Source: Progne subis subis (taxonomy: Eukaryota; Chordata; Aves; Passeriformes; Hirundinidae). Taken from it: a DNA stretch of 64,000 bases. A model generated the notes under the pieces. The model saw nothing but the letters and a program-made list of their open reading frames with translations, ran no database searches and had not been told where the DNA came from. A program made the position numbers and the translations under genes. Numbering within the stretch: the stretch's first letter is position 1; each line of letters begins with the position of its first letter. This document shows positions 1 through 28,200 of this stretch, piece by piece. The DNA is taken from the NCBI GenBank assembly GCA_022316685.1, contig JAKJHU010000030.1, positions 18,188,893 through 18,252,892 of the forward strand, in the 5' to 3' direction.

Positions 1-697
1 GTGGGGCTGTGAAAATCTCACGAGGCTAAGTGCAAGGTCCTGCAGCTGAGGGCAGCACAATCCCGAGCACAAACACAGGGAGAAAAATGGATTGGGAGCA
101 GTCCTGGGGAGGACTTGAGGGTGGTGGTGGCTAAGAAGCTCAACGTGTCCCAGCAATGTGCTCTGGCAGCCCAGAAATCAAACATGTCCTGAGCTGCATC
201 CAGTGTCCCATGGGCAGCAGGGCAAGAGAGGGAATTTTCCCCCTCTACTCTGCCCTTGTGAGACCCCACCTGAGATGCTGCATCCAGCTCTGAAGCCCCC
301 AAACAAGAAAGATGTTGACTTGTTCAGAGGAGGCCACAAAGTTGATCAAGGGGCTGGAGCATCTCTACCAGGGAGACAGAGTTGGGGCTGTTCATCCTGG
401 AGGAACATCCTGGATTTCCCCTGGCTCTAAGAGAGACCTTTGTAGTACCTAAAGGGGATTCAGAAAAGCTGAAGAGGGACTTTGGGCAAGGGCATGCAGT
501 GACAAGACAAGGAGGAATGGCTTCAAACTGAAAGAGTAGGTTTACATTAGATATTAGGAAGAAGTTCTTTCCTGTGGGGGTGGTGAGGTGCTGGAACAGG
601 CTGTCCACAGAAGCTTGGATGTCCCATCCCTGGAAGTGTTCATGGCCAGGCTGGAAGGGGCTTTGGGCAACATGGTCTAATGAAAGTTGCCCCTGCC
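1..697 (+). mobile_element. CR1 LINE 3' fragment, plus orientation
   Basis: The stretch resembles the 3' part of the CR1 reverse-transcriptase frame and 3' UTR of birds. It includes the typical text around GGCTTCAAACTGAAAGAGTAGG, the CTGGAACAGGCTGTCC block near 592-605 and CCCTGCCCATGG at the end. The frame is broken by stops. The left end is cut by the window. Confidence 0.85.
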
Positions 698-2211
698 CAT
701 GGGACAGAAAAAGAATTCAATGCTGAAAAAGTTAAATATTGAAGTAGGAAATACTTGTAGATTAGTAGTTAATAAATTAGTTGTTTGGTTTTGGGAAATA
801 GCTAGGTGTTGGATAGCTGTGCCCCTAATCTATGAAAAATATGGTGTAAAGTAATTATGAGAATGAGAAAAGAAAGAAGAAAGTTATGCTCTATGTTTCT
901 TTTTGATCTGCTTGTCATTTTTTTATTGTTTTAGCACTGATCTCTGATTATGAATAAATGTAGCTAATCATGACTAGATTATTTAAGACTTCATTTTATC
1001 AACACAATTCATGTGATAGTAATTAGGGCACAACTTGGGTGTTAAACTCTTCCTGAAATAAGAGATACTGGGGAAAAAAGCTCAAAGGAATTAATGATGG
1101 CATTGCCTGAACAACAGCATATTTATTTTATTTCCCTTTTACCTGATTGATTATATGACCTATCCCTTTCTCTGCAGTCAGAAAATTCAGCATTGTTGAG
1201 TGAATGCATAAACATGAAGGTAGTAACAATTAGCAGTAAGGGATGGGAGTTTAAGGTGCAGTGTTCAGAGCAGCAGCACCACACTTGTCAAAGAGATGAT
1301 GTTATTACTCTGCAGTGCAATTCATTCACCTGTTTACAGGCCAGTTTTCCATACTTCAGCTCATTATTTGTCTCTCTCACTGCAATATTTATTTATAAAT
1401 TCTGTAAAATGTAAAATAATTTTTCATCCCTGTAATAAAAGTTGCTAAAAACTGCAGTGTAATGCAGATCTCATCCTCAGCATAGGACAAAAATGGGCAT
1501 TTTGCAGTTTTAGCATTTTGCTTCAGTACTGAGATGTCCTTTTTCTTAAAGGGGGAGTTAATTAAAATCTTCTCAGCAAATAGAATTTCTCACATCACTT
1601 ATCTGACCTCTCTGCCTTCCCTTAAAGAAAGTCTTTTTGTTCTGTTGGTTGTTTCACTAGTGCTGATGGTGTAGGCACTGGGATCCAGAGGGATTCATGT
1701 GACTACCTTTGGGGTTTATTTTGGGATTTTATGTGGTAGGATATTTGGTTAGTTTGTTGGCACTTTTGGGGGAGGGGGTTGGTAGTGTATGGCTTTTTGT
1801 TTGTTCGTTTAGCGTTTTGTTTCTTTGGGGGTTTTTGCAGTGTGATATTCCTTTGCACTTTTAATGTAGGAAAAATACTGAAGGGGGCGTATCACCAGCC
1901 TGAAGTTTATAGAATCTAAACTGCTCATCCAGGAACATTCACAGGGATTTTCACCTGCTGTTCTCACACTGTTCAGTTCACACAGGATCAGATGCTGGGG
2001 TTTAATGAACTGCTGCAGGATCTGGAAGAACACAGGCAGCATCTCTGCACCCAGTATGAGGATACAGTCATCAGTCTGTAGGAATACTTCGGTGACACAG
2101 TTCTTCCTTGTAGAACAAGATGATGGAGAAGAAATCCAGACCTTTTCAGAGCAGCCAAATCACTGGGAAGTTTGTAGCACCTTTTTTTGTTCTAGGAAAT
2201 GTTGGTGAATT
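698..2211. other. Intergenic, nothing recognised
   Basis: AT-rich sequence downstream of OC90. No exon-like stretch with splice sites, no RNA gene and no clear repeat. A G/T-rich patch lies at 1705-1840. Confidence 0.6.
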
Positions 2212-2262
2212 ATAGAATCAAAGAATGCGTTGGGTTGGAAAGGATCTTTAGAGGTTTGTCAT
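2212..2262 (-). mobile_element. CR1 3' tail remnant, minus orientation
   Basis: TATAGAATCAAAGAATG followed by GGGTTGGAAAGGATCTTTA is the reversed 3' end of a CR1 element (tail repeat ATTCTATGA and preceding block). Only about 50 bases are clear; adjoining sequence to about 2450 may belong to the same insertion. Confidence 0.6.
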
Positions 2263-3236
2263 GGCCTGATATTACACCTCTCTCCCTTTAAGTCTGTTTT
2301 AAAGCCTCTCAGTCAGCCCTGATAGCTCATGAGCAAAGACCCTCTTGCCCATGTGAGAAATCTGAATTCCATCTGACACAAACAGGTCTGGTGGTGTGCT
2401 GGTCATCCCATTGTCAAAAAACCCAAATTCTGGCTGTGACCCCAGCCATGGAGCCAGTCATTTTTAGAACTGTGTCTGTCCCTGCAAGGATAGGGGAAAA
2501 AATGCCCTGTGCTTCACATTTTCTGATCAGCCATTCCAAGGTGCTGAAGTCTCTTTTGATCACCCTTGGACTGCACACTGTGATTTCATCACCCCCAACA
2601 CGGAAGAGCAATAATGAATAACAGTCTGAGGGCTGTACCAGGCTGGGAAGTTTCTTGTTCATGTCCTTAACTTGGGCCCCAGGGAGGGAAGAAACTTCAC
2701 TAAGAGGAGGGTCTGTCCAGCATTTTGGACCCTCTTGCCTTCAGAAGGGAGTCACACACAGCTATAGATAGGAAGGAAAAAAGGAACTAATTTTCATGTA
2801 GTTATTTTAGCTTTGCTTCTGGATGTTTCCTGCTAAGCTCAGTAAAGGAAGAATGTCTGCAGTAGGAGTTGGAGTAGTTACAGGTTGGTTTAATTAAAAA
2901 CCTGGAATTCTTGGCCACCATCAGCAAGATCCAGTCTGAACCAAGTGCACAGTTAACAAAAGTCAGTCTGATCATAAGTTTTTACATAGAAAAATCAAGT
3001 GAAATTATATAAAACACTGTCAAATAATTATTTAAGGTAATACCTGACGTAGATAGATAGTCCATAGTGCTGACCTCGCTACAGTAAGGCATTAATACAG
3101 CCTGACACCTAATCCTAGTCTATGATTACATCATTTGTGTGCTGGAGAGTGTGAGGCAGCATGTAGAGGATAAGGAGGCAGGTACTCAGTGGCTGGCCAC
3201 TGTCATGCCCCTTCCCAAGCCTGTGGAGGTGGGTGG
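2263..3236 (-). other. OC90: OC90 3' UTR and downstream flank
   Basis: The 3' UTR probably covers about 2870-3236. The rest, 2263-2870, holds diverged sequence that may be an old repeat but which I cannot name. No coding frame is supported. Confidence 0.45.
2889..2894 (-). terminator. OC90: Candidate OC90 polyadenylation signal (ATTAAA)
   Basis: The minus strand reads ATTAAA about 345 bases past the OC90 stop codon. No AATAAA occurs on this strand nearer to the gene. It would give a short 3' UTR. Cleavage is not visible from sequence, so this is only a candidate. Confidence 0.35.
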
Positions 3237-21540
<18,304 letters not shown>

Positions 21541-22576
21541 TTTTTGTTTAATCCAAAGACAAGTGAAAAGTCACACAGCAGACTGGTGTGCCTGGTAAAT
21601 TTAAGTAAAATATTAGACAGAATATTATCTCTCCAATCTGGGAGTGGGAAGATGCCATCTTGGGAAATCATTCTTTTGTAGCCTGGATATATTTTGGCCT
21701 GATAAAATTCAGTTTTTACCCTTATCATAGTAAATGCACAAATTACAGGAATGATGAGCCTTCTATATCCTTATTTTACCAATGTCCTCTAAAAATCTGA
21801 CTAGCAATATTTATTTTGATATTGCTTTGAGTCAACAGACTATGAAAGTGTCATGCAGTAATAAAATGGTGGACTTGTAGTTTCTTTTGTTTTGCAAACA
21901 ATTTTCACATCTTCCTTAATCTCACAGAATGTTCAAACAATTCTTATGTTTAAATGAAGATATTGTGAAACACTGTGTAAATGAAGAATTATTCTGATAT
22001 TACGTCTACAGAATCCAGTGTATCTGCAATCCATTATATTTGTTTCATATCATAAAAATTTATAGTCAAACATTTATTCTAATCTGTGTTGAGACCGATC
22101 CAATATATTATAAATTTTCCTAATGAGAAATATGATGTTATTTGGAGACCTTCAAGAAATATATGTAAAAAATTCTTCTAAAATGTGTTTCACTAGTATT
22201 CATTAAATGGAAGATGATAGATTGTTTTTTAACTACAGTCACAAATTACTTCAAATTTAGAACAATTTTCCAAATCAGGCATAGAGCTTTTGGCAGCCAA
22301 ATAAATAGACATATATATATAGATCAGATTTTAAATACGTTCCTACTGATTTTTATCTGCTTTTCTGATCTCAAATATGGAATTCATTTCTATTACAGTA
22401 TCTTGTATTTTTTTCATCAGGAAGTGAGATTATAAATCTAATAGCTCTAAATATTTATAGTCTATTTCCCCAAATCTCTTGCCTATATTTTTGTCTATTA
22501 CTCCTAAGTCACAAATAGCTTATTCTACATTGCTTTCTTCCTGCGTCCCTTATAGAGAACATCCAGAAAGACTTAC

Positions 22577-22620
22577 CTTGTGGGTTAGTATCCAAAGCAG
22601 CAGGATGGAAGACAAACGAA
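22577..22620 (-). other. OC90: OC90 non-coding first exon (5' UTR)
   Basis: This is a predicted 5' untranslated exon between the TATA box and a consensus donor whose last exon base is 22577. It contains no ATG. It would splice to the exon carrying the start codon at 21540, whose acceptor is probably near 21592 after a T-rich stretch. The right-hand limit is an estimate from TATA spacing. Confidence 0.5.
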
Positions 22621-22643
22621 TATCAGCAAAGCCGGTACTAACT

Positions 22644-22651
22644 TATTTATA
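22644..22651 (-). promoter_or_regulatory. OC90: TATA box of OC90
   Basis: The minus strand reads TATAAATA here. It lies about 30 bases before a predicted start near 22620, and the short stretch that follows ends in a strong splice donor (ACAAG/GTAAGT) at 22577. That spacing fits a TATA-driven, tissue-restricted promoter for the OC90 first exon. The start site itself is inferred, not seen. Confidence 0.6.
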
Positions 22652-23259
22652 CCCACTTGGATATAGACCTCAGCCATGTGATCACTCACTATCAAGCCCA
22701 CTTTAACATTTATTAATTAATTCTTCCATGAGATTCCTTAGAGTCATTATGCCCACAGTGTATCTGGTAATATGGCTCCAGCCATGTAAAGGATCTATAC
22801 CGAGGAGTCTGTCCTGCAGGTGCCCTCACCATTTAATAACTTTTCCTAATACTCTTGGCTCTAATTAAATAACAGTCATCCCATTGTAATTAATCACTCG
22901 CAAAATCTCCTGGGCATGTGAATATGGCTTTAATAATTTAGCAAGAGGTAGTGTTCAGTGATGAAAGATGAGTGAGAGTTTACACACACAGCTTTAAACA
23001 CTGGCATTCCTCAGGGCTGGGAAGTCTTCTTTAATCTATCCACGGTGGCTCTGATCCAAGGCTGAGCGAAATCCAGGGGAAGGTTGATTCAGTGAGCTTT
23101 GGGAAGGCTGCTTTCCATCAGGAAGGTGTGCTTTCTGCCAGGGTCAGACACAGCTACCCTTCAAAGAGTCCATCAACAGAGACAAACTGTCCACTGAATT
23201 GTAGCATGGAGAAGTGAGAAGTCTGACAATTGGGAATTGTAAAAATGCTTACATCAGCA

Positions 23260-24165
23260 AAGGCCCTTTGACTCTGTGACCTACAAGGTTTTCAGGAAGG
23301 CCTTAGACATGGTCACCTCTAAGATCCTTGTGGAGCAGCTGTTGATACCTGAGCTGGATGTGCCTGAGGAGGTGGGTTAAAAACAGACTGGTGGGGCCCC
23401 AAGGGTGGTGGCCAGTGTCATAAAATCTCTTTGGAAGCTGGTGACTGGTGGTGCATTCTAGCAGTCAGTGCTGGGTCCAGCCCTGTTTAGCATCTCCATT
23501 AATGATCTGGATGATGGGGCAGAATGGACCTTCAGCAGGCTGGCAGGTGACACTGAACTGGGATGAGTGACTGGCATTTCAAAAGGTCACGCTGCCATCC
23601 AGAAGAACCTCAACAGGAACTCCATGAAGTTCAACAAGAAGTGCCGAGTCCTGCACCTGGAGGGGTGCAGCCTCACACACCAGTGTGTGCTGGGGCCACA
23701 CAGCTGGGAAGCAGCTCAGTAGAAAAGCAAGGGTTGTGCCCTTGCAGCAGAGAAGGCTCAGGATGTGCTTGGCTGCACTGGGGAAAGTGCTGCCTGCAGA
23801 CTGAGGGAAGGGGTCCTGCCCCTCTGCTCTGCACTGCTGAGGCCACACATGCAGGGCTGTGTCCAGTTCTGGGCTCATCAGCATAGGACAGACACAGAAA
23901 AACTTGAGACTGTTCAGAGAAGGGGCACAGAGATGATGAAGGGTCTAGAATATCTGTCATGGGGAGGGGACAAGAGAGCTGGGTCTCTTCACTAGAGGAG
24001 TCTTGGGGGGATCTCAACAACCCAGTAAACACCTGAGGGGTGGGTGCAAAGGGGACAAGGCCAGTCTCTGCCCAGTGGTGCCCAGTGACATGACAAAAGG
24101 CAATGGGCACAGACTGAGAGCTGCTGCAACAGAGTTAGCTCTCCCAAGGCATGGCAGTACCATGG
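23260..24165 (+). mobile_element. CR1 LINE fragment, degenerate reverse-transcriptase C-terminus
   Basis: Translated segments in several frames match the avian CR1 reverse transcriptase: the region around GTCCAGCCCTGTTTAGCATC (finger motif area), AAIQKNL/NSMKFNKKCRVLHL, SALLRPHMQGCVQFWA and LETVQRRGTEMMKGLEYLSW. Stops and frameshifts show it is dead. Sequence from about 22980 may be its diverged 5' part. It fills much of the gap between HHLA1 and OC90. Confidence 0.8.
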
Positions 24166-24171
24166 CCCTGT

Positions 24172-24480
24172 TACAGCACTTCTGGAACTTCATGAAGTTC
24201 CTGTTGGCCCATTTTTTCAGCTTATTGAGGTCCTTCTGGATAGCAGCATGTCTTATTCCCAGCATATACTCACTGTATCAACATTCCTATTTACTCCATT
24301 GGCCTAACTTTCAATATCTGCTGTAATTGGTACTTCTCCAAACTATCCTGCTCTTTGACATGACAGAAATTCTTCTCTCACGCTATTGAGCACAACAGTG
24401 AAGAGTTTTGGAAGAGAACTACTGCATCCCACATCTCCCTGGGGTCAGCACTTCTTATATTACCACTTTTCTCCTCGGCT
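24172..24480 (-). mobile_element. Inverted CR1 fragment next to the plus copy
   Basis: On the minus strand 24185-24255 encodes AAIQKDLNKLKKWANRNFMKF, a CR1 reverse-transcriptase segment, in the opposite direction to the neighbouring copy. The text on to about 24480 looks like the same minus-oriented element. The right boundary is uncertain. Confidence 0.65.
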
Positions 24481-24704
24481 TTGCCTTTGAACACATCTTT
24501 CTTCAGCGAAACATCAATGCGCAGCAGATATAATGCAAACAAACTTCTTATTTAAGAACAATATTAATGGCTGGTGATGCACTCTGGGTAGATTGTAGCA
24601 TAAAGTTGCTGCAGTATAGAAAAGTATGTGATTGTGCAATTGATTTGGTTATTCTTTCATTTTTTTAGAACTGATTTTTAGTTCACAAGACTTGCATATA
24701 AAGG

Positions 24705-24811
24705 ACATGAAAGCTGGGTTGGAGGGGGCCCTGAGCAACCTGATCTAGTGGGCTTGGAAGTAGATAATGTTTAAGGTTCCTTCCAACCCAAACCATTCTA
24801 TAATTCCATGT
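24705..24811 (+). mobile_element. CR1 3' terminal fragment
   Basis: CCCTGAGCAACCTGATCTAGT, GTTCCTTCCAACCCAAACCA and TTCTATAATTCCATG form a recognisable CR1 3' end in plus orientation. It may be the displaced 3' end of the copy at 23260-24165. Confidence 0.8.
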
Positions 24812-25149
24812 TTCTTTGAATCCTGGTGAGCTCACACAAACATATCTCAAAACACAAGAGATCCTGTCATTCCCGGGTTGACATTGCACAACAGGCATCT
24901 GCAACAGACACTGCCCTTCCATACATAAAGTAATGGAAGTTTTTGACTTGGAACATAACCTGCATTGTGTTTAACACCAGAGAGTCATTCTTGCTTTCAG
25001 TATTTCAGGTTGCTTTTAAATCAATTTCATTTGTTAATTTTGATTATTATGTCTCAAATGTCAATAAAATAAATAGAAACTGTTTGCATTACTAGTCAAT
25101 CATGTAAATATGCTTTGTAAAATAAAATTTTTGAAAGCCTTTCAATGCT

Positions 25150-25155
25150 TTTATT
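25150..25155 (-). terminator. HHLA1: Candidate HHLA1 polyadenylation signal (AATAAA)
   Basis: The minus strand reads GCAATAAAAG here, the first AATAAA after the tentative HHLA1 stop. It would make a very short 3' UTR and leave about 2.5 kb to the OC90 start site. Confidence 0.4.
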
Positions 25156-25189
25156 GCAGTTACATCACTTGTAAAAAATACCTCTGTTT

Positions 25190-25209
25190 TTACACGATTT
25201 TTACAATGC
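25190..25209 (-). CDS. HHLA1: HHLA1 tentative last coding exon
   Basis: After the acceptor TCTTCTCCTCCAAG (AG at 25211-25210), the phase-1 frame gives SIVKIV and TAA. An AATAAA lies 35 bases further at 25155-25150. This is the neatest ending I could find, but a competing acceptor near 25301 (TTTGATTTCTCAG) would end the protein one codon into the exon. I do not recognise the C-terminus. Confidence 0.35.
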
Positions 25210-28200
25210 CTTGGAGGAGAAGACATTTCTAGGTTAACATCTGCTTAATAGCTTGTCTGATTTCAAATATTTGCAAATATCATGTTGCTTTCTGATTTTT
25301 ACACTGAGAAATCAAAAAGAAAACTAAAACTGCCACCAGTCTTCCAACTTGCAGTAAAATTTCTCAGTGCTCTAAACAGATGTACAGATGTTTTTAAGGC
25401 ATTTTTGTTTTAATGCTGGAAGAACATAAGAAAATATTAGTTAGAAGAGGTTTTACAAGGAAATATTAAAACATGCACAAAGGTAAAATAATACTTTTTT
25501 AATCCTTTAAAAATTATTATGATATAAAATAGCTATCTGAGACAGCAAATATTCAGTGGATATACAAAATCTTTATGTCTTCATAATAAGGTATGTAGAG
25601 ATATAAAGTGAAAATGTACTTACTGTGGGAGTAAGCAACTCTTTTGACTTTTTCACAGACATAACTTGCATTTTTCACAAACCAGGAGTAGTATTCAACA
25701 CAGTACCTGAAGATGTAGTTACAAATAGGAGATGCTGCTAAAGATAAGAGGCTTATTATCTTTCATAAGGAGAGGGACTTTGGACAAGGGCATGTAGTGA
25801 TGACATGAGGAGGAATGGCTTCAGGCTGAAAGAGGGGAGGTTTAGATTAACTGTTAGGCAGAAATTCTTTACAGTGAGGGTAGTGAGACAGTGGGACATG
25901 TTCCCCAGAGAAACTTGGATGCCCCATCCCTGGAAGAATTCCAGGTCGGAGCCACCTGTTCCAGCGGAAGGTGTCCCTGCCCATGGCAGCAGAGTTGGAA
26001 CTTCAGATCCCCTCCTCTCAAACCAATCTATCATTCCATGATAAGCACAGTATATTATGCTGCTATTACTAAATATGGAAATAAAAAGCTAGATTACAAC
26101 CTCAATGATGCATTTGATGTTTGGAAAGGTGCAGCTGGGTTTTTTTTCACTTAGCTAGAATACTGAAGCCTGATCAGGTAGAGACTGGTGTACTGGGGCA
26201 GATCTGGGTCTCAACCAGTGGCCACAGACCCTCCAAAATAATCACTAGTGATTGAAAATTGTCATTTGGGAAAAAAAGAAAAGCCTGAAGGAGTATTTTA
26301 AGGAGACAGAGGAAAGAAAAACTAGTGTCAGGTTTTACCTCATGGCTTCCTTTCTGGAGTATCTTCTCTGACCAACACAGAGGCACAGCTGAAAGAACCT
26401 GCAGAGCTCCATCACACAGGGGTTGATCTTCTGCACTATGAGAGTGACAGGAGGGAAGGTCACACGGGGATCTCTGAGCATTGCCTGTGGGCACCCTGGA
26501 GAAAAAACACAACTCTGAACAAATCCAAATGCTTGTCCCACTAAATGTCTACTTTATCTGGGCTATGGTCTGCAAAGCAATGTCTTCCCTACTCCAGCAA
26601 ATAAGGGATATCCCTGGAAATGCCATCCTGGGAAGGGAAGGGAAGGGAAGGGAAGGGAAGGGAAGGGAAGGGAAGGGAAGGGAAGGAAAGGAAAGGAAAG
26701 GAAAGGAAAGGAAAGGAAAGGAAAGGAAAGGAAAGGAAAGGAAAGGAAAGGAAAGGAAAGGAAAGGAAAGGAAAGGAAAGGAAAGGAAAGGAAAGGAAAG
26801 GAAAGGAAAGGAAAGGAAAGGAAAGGAAAGGAAAGAAAGGAAAGGAAGGAAGGAAGGAAGGAAGGAAGGAAGGAAGGAAGGAAGGAAGGAAGGAAGGGCA
26901 AAGCGAGGACAGCTGTGGTGTGATTGCCAACTATTTTTTCCATTTGTGTAACTAGCAGCAGGCTTTGGCCATGTGTGGATAAAGTACCTCACCTGCTGAG
27001 TATAATCCCCTTAGACAGTGTAATTGCATTTTCAGGTTCACGTCTCTCACACTTTATAGCTGTGGGCAAATGCTATGTTATGTGATAGCAGAGGTTATGA
27101 AGGTTAAATTTGGACTAATGAAGTTCTGTTGAAATAAGCTTGAGTCATCTAGTGCAGACAAGAAATTTAATATAAAATGGCATTCTTGGGCAGGGGGAAT
27201 ATCAAGGCTCTGCCAACCTGAAAGAGATTGTTATGAAACTATTTTCTCTCCTGACAGTGCTTGACCAAGGTAGCAGGGGTATGTGAGGAGTAAGGCACAG
27301 ACAGTGGCAGCTCCCAAACTCACAGGTTGCTCTGAAAACCAGCTGGTGTCAAAGGCGCTACACAAATATCAGCTGTAGTAGGGAAAGAGGGAGACCCATT
27401 TCTCCTCACCCCAGCAATTTGACATAAATATCATTAGGCTTTGTCCACTTAATAGCATTTGACACACCTTGATATTTTCCTGCATTGAGTAAATTAAAAA
27501 AATAATGATTTCTTGCTTAAGTAAACACTTTCCATGTTAACAACCAAACAACAGAGCATGGGGCAATGAGGTTTTAATAGAAGTTGTCCCTGAAAAGTAA
27601 TGTTAAAAATGATGAGAAATAATAAAGTTGATGAATAATTAAAACTTGCTGGAGGCCAACCTCCTACAAATTTCAACCTCCACAAAAGTAAGTCCTCCTA
27701 TCCTGCCAACCAGATGTTAAATGCTTTACTCAAGCCATGTGTTTTGCCAGGAGAAATTCAGTTTTATCTAGCTGCAAATTGAACAATAGCAATTTCAATT
27801 CAGAGTCATCTATTTGGGAAAGAGAAGTCAAACAAAAATGCTGAAAGCTAAGGAAATTGATTTGATTTTAATTTTTGACAATCGCTTTAACACTATAATT
27901 TCATAATACTATACTTGTTTAATGATAAGATTATTTTTCAATTAGTTTTCTATTTAATTTTTGATTGCATAATATATTGCCCTCATATCATTAAAATTTA
28001 AATTTTCACCCATTCATAATAATGTTTTATGCCTCTTCTCTAATAAATTTCTACAGTGAAAAGTTTTTTTTGTGTTCAGTGCATAAGTTCATAAAGATAA
28101 TTAAAAATAAGAATTTATTTCAAAACTTTCTTTTCTAAGAATCCTCTTTCTTAAAAAATTGAATTAGTCAAGAGATCAAAAAAGGCAAGAACCACAGCTT

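Noticed and set aside
26041..26041. CRISPR array, tRNA, rRNA or prokaryotic operon anywhere in the window
   Set aside because: None seen; the sequence is vertebrate nuclear DNA with intron-containing genes.
26481..26992. Long open frames on both strands (up to 156 codons)
   Set aside because: They are translations of the GGGAA/GGAAA/GGAA microsatellite; pentamer and tetramer repeats without stops stay open in all frames.
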